From assembly GCA_027050975.1 (NCBI GenBank), contig JALUAR010000266.1, positions 1 to 8,353 of the forward strand: a stretch of DNA of 8,353 bases, given 5' to 3'. The number at the start of each line of letters is the position of its first letter. Position 1 is the stretch's first letter. Below are positions 1 to 7,500 of this stretch, piece after piece. A model generated the notes under the pieces. It was given only the letters and a program-made list of their open reading frames with translations, was not told the DNA's origin and searched no databases. The translations under genes were made by a program, and so were the position numbers. Source of the stretch: Thermodesulfovibrio sp. GTDB taxonomy: Bacteria > Nitrospirota > Thermodesulfovibrionia > Thermodesulfovibrionales > JdFR-85.

Positions 1-288
1 GCCCCGGAGCTTTCCACAGAGGATATACTTTCTCCGGATACGAATATAACCCTTTCGATACGATACTTAAAAAGGCTTCTTGACGAGTTCCAGTCCGTTC
101 CGCTTGCAGTTGCTGCATATAATGCCGGAGACGGTGCGGTAAGAAGGTGGCTTAGCGTTTCAGATCACAAGGATCTTGAAGAGTTTTTGGAAGACATACC
201 ATACCCTGAGACACACAGGTATGTGAAAAAAGTTCTTCGCTCCTACCTTAGATATATTTTGCTGTACAGGACGGAACAGACAAATTAA
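1..288 (+). CDS. Soluble lytic murein transglycosylase, C-terminal end (5' partial)
   Basis: The reading frame is open from base 1 to TAA at 286-288 and gives the last 95 residues of a protein whose start lies left of the window. The visible part has the hallmarks of the Slt70-type catalytic domain end. There is a helix reading NITLSIRYLKRLLDEF, then AAYNAG at about residues 38-43 followed by GAVRRW, then EDIPYPETHRYVKKVL at about 64-79. The AYNAG block and the P-Y-x-E-T-x-x-Y-V block are conserved in family 1A lytic transglycosylases, which cleave the MurNAc-GlcNAc bond of peptidoglycan to leave 1,6-anhydro-MurNAc in the periplasm. The catalytic Glu and any signal peptide are outside the window, so activity and export cannot be judged. 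The gene ends 143 bp before the response regulator gene on the same strand, with no clear hairpin terminator between. Family assignment is confident; the exact subfamily is not. Confidence 0.9.
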   Translation, partial: APELSTEDILSPDTNITLSIRYLKRLLDEFQSVPLAVAAYNAGDGAVRRWLSVSDHKDLEEFLEDIPYPETHRYVKKVLRSYLRYILLYRTEQTN

Positions 289-353
289 AAGTGAACCTGC
301 CGTCGAGGCATAAAGATCCCACCGTAAAAAAATATCAAAAAAAAATAAAAAAA

Positions 354-385
354 TGTCAAGAATTTTAAAAAGTTAACTTTATAAT
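354..385 (+). promoter_or_regulatory. Possible promoter for the response regulator gene with A-tract upstream element
   Basis: A perfect TATAAT lies at 380-385. The predicted start near 392 would give a leader of about 40 nt before the ATG at 432. No good -35 box is present at 17 bp; the best nearby hexamer, TGTCAA at 354-359, is poor and 20 bp away. Bases 325-353 are three A-tracts (7, 9 and 7 A in a row), which fall at about -40 to -67 relative to the predicted start, where a UP element would contact the RNA polymerase alpha subunit. The weak -35 could mean dependence on an activator, possibly the encoded regulator itself, but no operator repeat was identified. Confidence 0.4.
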
Positions 386-422
386 ATAGAAATATAGAAA
401 CTTTATTGGTTTGACGTAAAAC

Positions 423-429
423 GGGGGTG
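423..429 (+). promoter_or_regulatory. Shine-Dalgarno sequence of the response regulator, unusually close to the ATG
   Basis: GGGGGTG differs from the anti-SD complement GGAGGTG at one base, but only 2 nt separate it from the ATG at 432, against the usual 5-9 nt. An in-frame TAA at 417-419 rules out a start further upstream. No in-frame ATG, GTG or TTG occurs before the conserved beta-1 strand of the receiver domain, so the ATG at 432 stands despite the tight spacing. Confidence 0.6.
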
Positions 430-431
430 GA

Positions 432-1187
432 ATGAGTACAAGTCAGAGGGAAAAGAAAAAAAACACAATACTTGTTATTGAGGACGAACAGGTAATCAGA
501 GAGATGATCAAGATTGCGCTTCAGCGAAATTACAACATTATAGAGGCATCATCCTGCAAAGAGGCAATTGATTTATTAAAGATAGAATCCATAGACCTTG
601 TGCTTGTGGACTACATGCTTCCCGATGGCAGAGGTTTTAAGGTTGTTCAGGAGGTTCAGAATGGGGATAATCGAATACCTGTTATCTTCATGACTGCCTA
701 TGGTACCGAGTCCGTTGCTATCCAGGCATTGAGAACAGGTGTGGTTGATTATATCAAGAAGCCTATCAACCTTCCCTATCTTCGCCAAAGGGTCCATGAA
801 ATACTCTCCGGAAAGGACAGAACCGACCCCTCTTTTGAGGAAGAGATTCCGTCAAAAGAGGAATTCCTTATTGATGGAATAACCATGTATATAGAAGAGA
901 ACTATATGGAACCACTCAGCCTTGAAAAACTCTCAAGTATGATGTACATGAGCAAGTCAAGGTTTTGCTGTCTTTTCAAGAAGAGACAGGGATGCGGATT
1001 CAGCCAGTACCTGAACATGGTAAGAATCAGAAACGCAACTGAACTTCTAAAAAGGTCTGATCTGAGCATCACAGAGATTGCTCACTCGGTGGGATACAGG
1101 CGGTTGGAACATTTTGAAAGGGTCTTCAAATCCATCCACGGCGTCACTCCGGGAGAGTTCAGGAGAAAGCTCTCCAAAAAAGACTAA
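432..1187 (+). CDS. Response regulator: receiver domain plus AraC-family DNA-binding domain
   Basis: The 251-residue protein has two domains. The receiver domain spans about residues 11-126: the acidic pair E17-D18, phosphoacceptor D60 in LVLVDYMLPDGRG, T88 in IFMTAYG, and K110 in YIKKPIN. All the residues needed for phosphorylation are present. A short charged linker (about 127-145) leads to an AraC/XylS-type double helix-turn-helix at about 147-248. Its second motif, ITEIAHSVGYRRLEHFERVF, is followed by GVTPGEFRR, the usual family ending. It should therefore be a cytoplasmic transcription factor activated by a sensor kinase. No kinase gene is in the window, so the signal and the target genes are unknown. 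Receiver-AraC fusions (YesN-like) are known but less common than OmpR or NtrC types. The gene converges with resB, with 46 bp between stop codons, and lies 143 bp after the transglycosylase gene, probably with its own promoter. Confidence 0.93.
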   Translation: MSTSQREKKKNTILVIEDEQVIREMIKIALQRNYNIIEASSCKEAIDLLKIESIDLVLVDYMLPDGRGFKVVQEVQNGDNRIPVIFMTAYGTESVAIQALRTGVVDYIKKPINLPYLRQRVHEILSGKDRTDPSFEEEIPSKEEFLIDGITMYIEENYMEPLSLEKLSSMMYMSKSRFCCLFKKRQGCGFSQYLNMVRIRNATELLKRSDLSITEIAHSVGYRRLEHFERVFKSIHGVTPGEFRRKLSKKD

Positions 1188-1233
1188 TCACCCGCAAAAA
1201 AAGCATGCCCTGTAGAGAGGTGATGCGATTCTC

Positions 1234-1947
1234 TTACTCTTGAAGTTTCAATTTCAGAAGAACCAGAAGCACAGTGCCTGCAAGAAAGAGAATACCACCG
1301 GAGAGTGCCCATACCGCACCAGGTTCATGGCTTACCTGGATAAGGGCCCTTGGGAAGGGATTCAGTGCCACCTCTTTCAGGTATACCCCTACTCCGCCAA
1401 TAAGGGCCGGATGGTTTGGAGATATTCTGACCTTTGAGGAGGTGCCATCCTGATTTATGTATCTTATGACCGCCTCCATCTCGGTGATATAGTTCTGTCT
1501 GGTTTTGTAGTCGATTTTGTCCAGATAAAAGGTTAAACCCGAGTCCAATCTTAAGCCGCTACCCTCATTCATCACTGCAAAGCCATGAAAGGAGCCGTAA
1601 CTGCTCAGCAGATGTCCAAGCATTATCAGGCAGAACCCAAGGTGAATAACCTGGGGGGCTATTACAAGGAGCCATCTCTTTGACTCCTGCTTCTTTATAA
1701 TAGAGTCTATCGTGCATACCACGGTGTTAATCACTATAAGTACCAGAATACCTATACTTGCCCATAACCACCATGTCACCGATAACGGGGTCTCACGGAG
1801 CCACTTAAACAGGCTGGTTGAGTTTATTGTTTTGAAGGCAGGGCTGAGAGGCATCTGCACAGCACCTGCAATCAACACCACCATCAGGACGGCAATAAGA
1901 ATATTTGCCGTCCTGAGAGACTTTAAAACTGCATAGAGATTCTTCAT
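1234..1947 (-). CDS. resB: ResB-like cytochrome c biogenesis protein (short form)
   Basis: This 237-residue membrane protein has four hydrophobic segments, at about residues 14-31, 58-79, 92-114 and 211-233. A soluble, probably periplasmic, domain lies between the third and fourth. The third segment reads VIHLGFCLIMLGHLL. The His at 102 in the H-L-G-F context matches the ResB/Ccs1 position thought to bind haem within the membrane; H112 is close by. Together with CcsA, ResB forms the System II complex that exports haem and attaches it to apocytochrome c. At 237 residues it is about half the length of classical ResB because the periplasmic domain is reduced, a form often found beside CcsA. The ATG at 1947 has GGAG at 1954-1957 with a 6-nt spacer. 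It is the last gene of the leftward run, 190 nt downstream of ccsA, with a structured repeat in that gap. The short ResB-like family is divergent, so the name rests on topology, the His motif and the ccsA neighbour. Confidence 0.82.
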   Translation of the reverse strand: MKNLYAVLKSLRTANILIAVLMVVLIAGAVQMPLSPAFKTINSTSLFKWLRETPLSVTWWLWASIGILVLIVINTVVCTIDSIIKKQESKRWLLVIAPQVIHLGFCLIMLGHLLSSYGSFHGFAVMNEGSGLRLDSGLTFYLDKIDYKTRQNYITEMEAVIRYINQDGTSSKVRISPNHPALIGGVGVYLKEVALNPFPRALIQVSHEPGAVWALSGGILFLAGTVLLVLLKLKLQE

Positions 1948-2007
1948 CTTCTACTCCAACACATTAAACTCTATAGAGGGTAGGGGGTATTAATTTTTCG
2001 TCTCATT

Positions 2008-2036
2008 CTCGGCAGACATCCCTGTCTGCCTCCGAG
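2008..2036. repeat. Inner hairpin 1 of the nested repeat
   Basis: GGCAGACA at 2011-2018 pairs perfectly with TGTCTGCC at 2023-2030 around a 4-nt TCCC loop. CTC at 2008-2010 can also pair with GAG at 2034-2036 across a 3-nt bulge (TCC). There is no adjacent T-run on either strand, so it does not look like an intrinsic terminator. Confidence 0.8.
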
Positions 2037-2037
2037 G

Positions 2038-2082
2038 TAATTTTGCGTGCTTGCCATCACGGCAAGCACTGATGCAAAATTA
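2038..2082. repeat. Inner hairpin 2 of the nested repeat
   Basis: The lower stem pairs TAATTTTGC (2038-2046) with GCAAAATTA (2074-2082). The upper stem pairs GTGCTTGCC (2047-2055) with GGCAAGCAC (2061-2069) around a 5-nt loop (ATCAC). The only interruption is a 4-nt bulge, TGAT, at 2070-2073. This gives 18 base pairs, all Watson-Crick, the strongest local hairpin noticed in the window. Confidence 0.85.
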
Positions 2083-2137
2083 AATCCGCTCAAAATTAAT
2101 ACCCCCTGCCCTACAATGATAATAGCACCTCCAACAA

Positions 2138-2866
2138 TCAAAATGAATGGGAACTCTTCATAAGAAGTCCCACGCCAAGGTAAGTAAACAGCACAACTGC
2201 ATACCCTGCGATACCAACGGATACTATCCTCCACCCCCTCCACCATGGTCTGAAGCGTAGGTGCAGATACAGGGTGTATGTCAGCCACAACAGCGTAGTC
2301 CACAACTCCTTGGGAGTCCAGAGCCAGTATGTTCCCCAGGCAAGATAAGCCCAGATTCCGCCGAATATCATTGACAGTGAAAAGAAGAGATAGCCAATCA
2401 ATATGGCCCTGTACTGAAGTGACTCTACTGTTGTTTCATTTGCCAATGCCTTTTCCCTCAGCTGCTTGAAATAAATCAATCCAAGTACCGCGGCTATGCC
2501 GAAGAGACCGTAGGAGAGGAAGGACAAAACAACATGAAGCTCGAACCAGAATGTCCTGAGCACAGGTGGTAAGGGAGCATTCGTTCTGTGAGCCAATGCA
2601 CCGGCAAGGTTGAAAAGCATGGCAATGGCACTTATTGTCTTCAGGAAAAGACCTGATTCCCTGATCCTGTTAACAAAGGGGAGTGCAAACACTGCAGTGG
2701 AAAAGGAAAGAAATATAAGCGTGTCATGAAGCCCCACAAGGGGCAGACGGTCAAGGTAAAGCCCCCTTGAGACTATATAAGTACCCTGCACAACAATTGC
2801 AACAATGAAAAAGGTCCGAAACTTTATGCCAATCAAAAAAAGAAGTGATGGCAACAGTGCAATCAC
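2138..2866 (-). CDS. ccsA: CcsA/ResC-type cytochrome c assembly protein
   Basis: The 242-residue protein is a polytopic inner-membrane protein with about seven or eight hydrophobic segments. It belongs to the haem-handling protein superfamily that carries the tryptophan-rich (WWD) motif. Here the motif lies at about 177-189, reading WGTYWLWTPKELW. Candidate haem-ligating histidines fall in the family order: H111 (ELHVVLSFLSYG) before the motif, H202 (YLHLRF) after it, and H240 near the C terminus in SSHSF, matching the usual G-L-H-S-Y ending. With ResB it should form the System II haem exporter and cytochrome c synthase. The start is GTG (2864-2866), which overlaps the glcD TGA in a shared GTGA, with AAGGTG 5 nt upstream, so translation is probably coupled. 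One oddity is that the Asp expected in W-x-W-D-x-K-E is Thr184 (codon ACT at 2315-2317). Length and overall pattern otherwise fit an intact gene. Confidence 0.9.
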   Translation of the reverse strand: MIALLPSLLFLIGIKFRTFFIVAIVVQGTYIVSRGLYLDRLPLVGLHDTLIFLSFSTAVFALPFVNRIRESGLFLKTISAIAMLFNLAGALAHRTNAPLPPVLRTFWFELHVVLSFLSYGLFGIAAVLGLIYFKQLREKALANETTVESLQYRAILIGYLFFSLSMIFGGIWAYLAWGTYWLWTPKELWTTLLWLTYTLYLHLRFRPWWRGWRIVSVGIAGYAVVLFTYLGVGLLMKSSHSF

Positions 2867-4215
2867 AGCAACACCTTCTTTGGATTCATTATATTTTTGT
2901 GATCAAACAGTTTTTTAATACCCCTCATCAGGTCCATCTCGTTCTGTCCGATCTCCATATCAAGATACTCTGCCTTTGTAATACCTATGCCGTGCTCACC
3001 GGAGATGCTTCCACCAAGTCTAAGGGTCTCCTCAAATATCCTTCTCACCAGAGCCTGGGCCTTCCTGTACTGCTCCTCATCCTTGTCATCTACCATTATG
3101 TTTACATGAATGTTTCCATCCCCTGCATGACCGAAGTTGACTATACTCAGGCCTGTCTCCTCTGAGAGACTTCTGAGGAAGAGGAGCATATCAGGGATTC
3201 TGGCACGGGGAACCACAACATCCTCGTTGATCTTTGTGGGAGCAATGCTGAACAGTGCCGGAGATATTGCTCTCCTTGCCTCCCAGAGCTTGTCTCTTGA
3301 GAGGGTATCTTCAGCAACAGTAACAGAGCCGCCCAGTTTATGGCATATCTCTACCACCTGCTCTGACTGATGTTGCACTGTTCTGGTATCACCGTCTAAT
3401 TCGATAATCAAAAGGGCCTCCGCCTCCTTAAGCCCTGTGGGCCTGTATGATTCCACAGCACGTATGGCATCTCTGTCCATAAACTCCAGAGTCCTGGGAA
3501 TAATCTTTGCCGAAATAATGTTTGATACAGCCTCGCCTGAAGCCTTCAGATCATTGAAAACTACTAACAGGGTAATGATGCTTTCCGGTTCGGGTAAAAA
3601 GGATAGAACTATTTTTGTAATCACAGCCAGTGTGCCTTCGGAGCCAATCAGAAGATCCTTGAGATCATATCCGACCACAGACTTGGCTGTCATGGCACCG
3701 GTACGTATCAGCCTTCCATCGGGCAACACAGCCTCCAGAGCCCTGACGTAGTCTCTTGTAACTCCGTATTTAATCGCCCTGGGGCCTCCTGCATTTGTAG
3801 AAACATTTCCACCAATGCTACAGAAATTCATGCTTGCAGGGTCAGGCGGATAAAAATAGCCAAGCCTCAGGAGTTCCCTCTGGAGTTTGCCGTTTATAAC
3901 ACCCGGTTGGACAGTAACGGTAAGATTTTTGAGGTCAATATTCTCGATGCGATCCATCCTCTCAAGGCTTATCACTATGGCACCTTCCTGAGGAACCGCC
4001 GAGCCAGTTGTGGCTGTGCCTGCACCGCGCGGAATAAGAGGGATTTCCTGTTCGTAGGCAAAGCGTGTTATCTTGATTACATCTTCGGTACACTCGGGCC
4101 AGACTACGGCGGCTGGTCTCTTCTCTATCCTTGAGGAGTCAAAGCCATAACAGATCAGGTCCGAGGGTTCCGTGCTGACCTTATCATCACCTAATAGAGA
4201 CAACAGGGCCTTCAT
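2863..4215 (-). CDS. glcD: FAD-linked 2-hydroxyacid oxidase (GlcD / D-lactate dehydrogenase type)
   Basis: The 450-residue flavoprotein has an N-terminal FAD-binding domain of the VAO/PCMH fold: PRGAGT at 62-67, then SIGGNVSTNAGGPRAIKYG at about 133-151, and GYDLKDLLIGSEGTLAVIT at about 182-200. The C-terminal FAD-oxidase domain carries NFGHAGDGNIHVN at about 360-372 and GGSISGEHGIG at about 401-411. H363, H370, E407 and H408 are the expected metal and substrate-site residues. Such enzymes oxidise glycolate, D-lactate or related 2-hydroxyacids to the 2-oxoacid. No glcE or glcF (Fe-S partner) is adjacent, so the substrate and electron acceptor are open, and D-lactate is as likely as glycolate. 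The ATG at 4213-4215 shares one base with the pilZ stop (TAATG), with GAAGG 4 nt upstream, and the gene ends in a 4-nt overlap with ccsA. Both junctions point to translational coupling in one operon. Confidence 0.92.
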   Translation of the reverse strand: MKALLSLLGDDKVSTEPSDLICYGFDSSRIEKRPAAVVWPECTEDVIKITRFAYEQEIPLIPRGAGTATTGSAVPQEGAIVISLERMDRIENIDLKNLTVTVQPGVINGKLQRELLRLGYFYPPDPASMNFCSIGGNVSTNAGGPRAIKYGVTRDYVRALEAVLPDGRLIRTGAMTAKSVVGYDLKDLLIGSEGTLAVITKIVLSFLPEPESIITLLVVFNDLKASGEAVSNIISAKIIPRTLEFMDRDAIRAVESYRPTGLKEAEALLIIELDGDTRTVQHQSEQVVEICHKLGGSVTVAEDTLSRDKLWEARRAISPALFSIAPTKINEDVVVPRARIPDMLLFLRSLSEETGLSIVNFGHAGDGNIHVNIMVDDKDEEQYRKAQALVRRIFEETLRLGGSISGEHGIGITKAEYLDMEIGQNEMDLMRGIKKLFDHKNIMNPKKVLL

Positions 4216-4574
4216 TATGCCTTCTCTGGTGGCTCTTCAGAATGGGATAGTTCCTGGAGTATCCTGTCAAGCTCCTTCTGCTCCTGCTCATCCATCTCAA
4301 AAAACTCCATTGCCACCTCATAGATAGGAACCACATCGCTATCTATATGCTGGGTACCCTGAAGTATCGATCTTACAACCCTCCCCTTTAGCCGTATCTT
4401 TTTCTCTCCCAGGTTTAGTGTGATTGTACATCGGGAATGGGGATTCAGTCTCCTGGTTGTTTTAAACCTTACTCCACCACGACTGATATCCCTGATATCA
4501 ATCGCTGCTGAAAAGATAACCTCTCCCTCTATCTTTCCAGTTACCTCAAATCGTGGAAACCGTCTCTTATCCAT
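4215..4574 (-). CDS. PilZ-domain protein, probable cyclic di-GMP receptor
   Basis: The 119-residue protein is essentially one PilZ domain. The RxxxR motif is present as R4-R-F-P-R8, and the DxSxxG motif as D29-I-S-R-G-G34, followed by a beta-strand pattern (ITLNLG, IRLKGRVVR) and YEVAMEF at about 85-91. Both cyclic di-GMP contact motifs are intact, so ligand binding is likely by family knowledge. The acidic C-terminal tail (about 92-119, EQEQKELDRILQEL onward) looks helical. There is no signal peptide or membrane segment, so it is cytoplasmic. It starts 3 nt after the smc stop codon and its stop overlaps the glcD start by one base, so it must be expressed with both. A single-domain PilZ protein normally acts by binding a partner protein; the partner cannot be told from sequence, though co-expression with SMC makes chromosome or cell-cycle control worth considering. 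Confidence 0.92.
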   Translation of the reverse strand: MDKRRFPRFEVTGKIEGEVIFSAAIDIRDISRGGVRFKTTRRLNPHSRCTITLNLGEKKIRLKGRVVRSILQGTQHIDSDVVPIYEVAMEFFEMDEQEQKELDRILQELSHSEEPPEKA

Positions 4575-4577
4575 AGG

Positions 4578-7500
4578 TTATGCTTCTGCGAACTCCATTG
4601 AAAGTACTTTTGAGACACCAGGTTCATCCATTGTGACCCCATAGAGGTAATCTGCAGCCTCCATGGTTATCCTATTGTGAGTAATAACGATGAACTGTAT
4701 CTCCTTTGACAGTTCTTTCAACATCTCACGGAATCTGACAGTATTGTTCTCATCAAGAGGTGCATCAGCCTCATCAAGTATACAAAGAGGAGTGGGTTTC
4801 AGGAGAAAGCCGGCAAACATCAGAGAGAGTGCTGCCAGTGCCTTCTCTCCTCCTGACAGAAGGGTTATATTCTGAAGCCTCTTGCCGGGAGGTTGAACAA
4901 TCACATCAATACCTGATTCGAGAATATTGTTTTCGTCGGTCAGTCGTAACTCGGCACTTCCTCCGCCAAAGAGCTGTTTGAAGACCTCATTGAACTTCCG
5001 GTTCAGGGCCTCGAAGGCATCGGTAAGCATTTTTTTAGTGGTTCTGTTGATCCGCCTGATAGCCTCCTCTAACTCTGTAATGGACTGGACAATGTCATCA
5101 TGCTGGCTCTGGAGGAATTCATACCGCTCATTCAACTCATTGAACTCTTCAAGGGCACCAAGATTTACCTGCCCCATGGACTGGATCTTCTCTTTCAACT
5201 GATTCACCCTCTCACGGTCTTCGTCATATTCAGCAGATGCAGGCAAGGTATCATCCTCTATATCAATCTGGTATTTCTCACTCATTGACTCCTTAAGTCC
5301 GGAAAGCTTCATGGACTGCTCGGTCCAGGAAAGCTCTCCTGTATGTAACTCACTGCCTATACGGTCAAGCTCCTGCCTGAGAGCCTTGAGTCTGTCCTCA
5401 TCCTCCACAAAGCCCTGCTTGATTTCCTGCAGCATGTCCCTCATCCGGCTGATCTCTTTTTTGAGTTCTTCCGCCCTGGTAACTGCATCCTTTAGTCCCA
5501 CCTCAATTCGCTCTGCCTCCTGAGTCTTTTCCTCTATCAGTCTCTCTCTGTTTCTGATTTCCTGGATATAGGACTCCCGTTTCATCTCCATATCCCTTAT
5601 ATCTGCCTCAAGGCTTTCACGCTCTCTTATAAAGGAGTTCATCCTCTCGGTAAGGCCCTTCATCCGTATTTTAAGCTCTGCAACCGCCTGGCGCTTCAGT
5701 TCAAGATCACTCCTTTTATCGTTAATCTCTGCCTGGAGATGCTCCAGTTCTGTCTCCAGCAGGGTCTTTCTTTCTGTCTCCTGATCAATTGCCCCCTGTT
5801 TCTGAAACAGTTCCCTGTCAATGTCATCCTTTTCCGTCTCTAACTGTTCAATCTCTATCTTCAGGTTCTCCTCTTTGCTCTTCAGCCTCTGTATATCCTC
5901 CTGATGCCTCTTTGCAGATGCCCTCAGAAGGGATATCTCCCTGTCGCTGGATATAATCTCCTCGTCTATAGCCTTCAGCATCTCCTTTATTGACTCTATG
6001 CGGGCTGTTACCACTGCTATTTCAGCCTCACATGAACCTATCTGTTCGTTTTTCTCATTAACGGATGATTCAATCTCTCTCAGTTGACGGCGTATATGGA
6101 GTATCTCTGAGCCCTTTCCAGCCACTACAACACCGCCAGGCTCGATAACCTCTCCCTTCGGTGTTACAAGCCTAATGAATGAATTATCTCCAAGGGTCTT
6201 CAAAGTCTCAAGCCCCTTGGCCACATCCTCTACAAGGTAATAGCCGCTCAAAAGGGAGTTAATTACCTTTCTGTAAGTATCGGATGTTTTTACAATAGGA
6301 CTTAATGGTCTTAACTGATCAAATTGCGGAGCATCCGGGACACTTGCAAAGGCAGGGTCAGACAAAAGCAAGACCTGTCTCGAAAATCCACCTTCAGATA
6401 TCACCTCTACGGCTCTTTTTAACTCCTCCAGTGAGGAGAGGACAAATCCCTTGAGCCTCTCTGACAGGGCTGCTTCAACAGCAACCTCATACCTGGGGTC
6501 AACCTCTATTATCTCCGACAGGGTCGTAAGCACATGCACTCCGGCATCCTCAAGCATCTTCTGCTCATTACTACCCTTTATCATCTCCATTAAGGCATTT
6601 GCCCTGGTCTGCAGAGAGATCACCTCTTCCCTTAATGAGGTCTTCCTCTGGCTAAGTTCAGACAGTTCAGCTTTTTTGGCAGAAAGTTCCTCCGAAAGCT
6701 CGGACCTTTTCTTTTTCTTATCATCCAGTACATTCAGTTTTTTCTGAATCTCCTTCTCCACAGCATCCAGTTCTGACTCTATCTCCCCAGTTCTCCGTCT
6801 GGCCTCTTCCAGTTCCCTCCGGGCTGCGCTTAAGCGGCGGAGCACTCCCTCTTTTGTTGCCTCCAGTCGGTGAAGGGTATTCTTCAGTCCACCTATTGTG
6901 TCAGAGGCAACGAACACCTCCTTACGCTTGCTGGCAAGCTCCTCCTCAAGAGAGGCTATAACCTGCCCGGCCGAACGGATCTCATCCTCCTGCTCGGTGA
7001 TGGCTCCTTGCAGAGAATCAATCTCCGCCTTTATGTCAGAGTCTTTGCCCTTCAGCCCCTCAAGGCGTTCGATTCGCTCCTGGATTGTCTGCTCAGTCTC
7101 ATTGATTTGCTCTTTAAGTGTCGCTATACTATTGGTGGTATGTTCTATATCCCGTCTAAGCACTGCAGAGGTTCTCTCCATCTCTGCAATCTCCTGCTCC
7201 ATCCTCTGCAGTTTCGCTAGCCTCTGTTCAAGCTCCTTTTCCCTCTCTATCACTCCGATACGTCTCTGGTGGAGCTTGCTCTCCACTGTGGTGAGTTCAG
7301 TTCTCTTCTCAGCCTCTTCTGTTTTCAGTCTGTTGATTCTCTCCTCAAGCTCTGCCAGAGCCGCCTTTATCTTCAAAAACTCTGTCCTTGCAACCCTGAG
7401 CTCCACCTCCTTCAGTTCCTCCAGGAGCTTTTTATATCTGGCTGCTTTTTTGGCCTGACGATCAAGGGAGTTCCTCTGTCTTTTGACCTCAGCAAGTATA

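Larger units (their letters stand above)
1977..2112. repeat. 136-bp nested inverted repeat (MITE/REP-like element) between ccsA and resB
   Basis: The outer arms, 1977-1997 and 2092-2112, are inverted copies of each other with 20 of 21 positions matching; the core is GGGGGTATTAATTTT against AAAATTAATACCCCC. The only mismatch, 1981 against 2108, is a U-G wobble in a + strand RNA but C-A in a - strand RNA. Inside the arms lie two independent hairpins (2008-2036 and 2038-2082), so a single strand would fold as a three-way junction with nearly every base paired. No open reading frame of its own fits, and no clear target-site duplication was found at the edges. Size and terminal inverted repeats suggest a non-autonomous mobile repeat or a dispersed REP-type element. 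An alternative is a structured intercistronic RNA of the operon. The structure is directly visible; its mobility and copy number are inference. Confidence 0.8.

Noticed and set aside
289..360. A-rich stretch after the transglycosylase gene as a terminator
   Set aside because: The runs are A on the + strand, not T, and no stem of useful length precedes them. A UP-element or curved-DNA reading for the next gene fits better.
411..416. TTGACG as a -35 box
   Set aside because: A matching -10 would fall inside the coding region after the ATG at 432, and no TATAAT-like sequence is there.
1186..1224. AATCACC/GGTGAT inverted pair in the convergent gap between the response regulator and resB, plus a T7 run on the - strand (1196-1202), as a bidirectional terminator
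   Set aside because: The stem is only 6 bp with a loop of about 26 nt, and the T-run lies within the loop rather than after the stem. No convincing intrinsic terminator is visible there on either strand.
1969..1978. CTCTATAGAG, a perfect 10-bp palindrome at the edge of the nested repeat, as an operator or target-site duplication
   Set aside because: It is short, overlaps the outer arm by 2 bases, and has no matching copy at the other edge of the element (after 2112).
1971..2303. A 110-codon - strand open frame running from inside ccsA through the nested repeat
   Set aside because: More than half of it overlaps ccsA in another frame, and the rest is the palindromic element. The ccsA frame has clear family motifs, while this one has none and no ribosome-binding site of its own.
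6898..7458. Long open frame on the + strand opposite smc
   Set aside because: It is a Ser/Leu-rich antisense shadow of the coiled-coil region of smc, where Glu, Lys and Arg codons read as Ser, Leu and Phe. It shows no domain, start signal or independent evidence.
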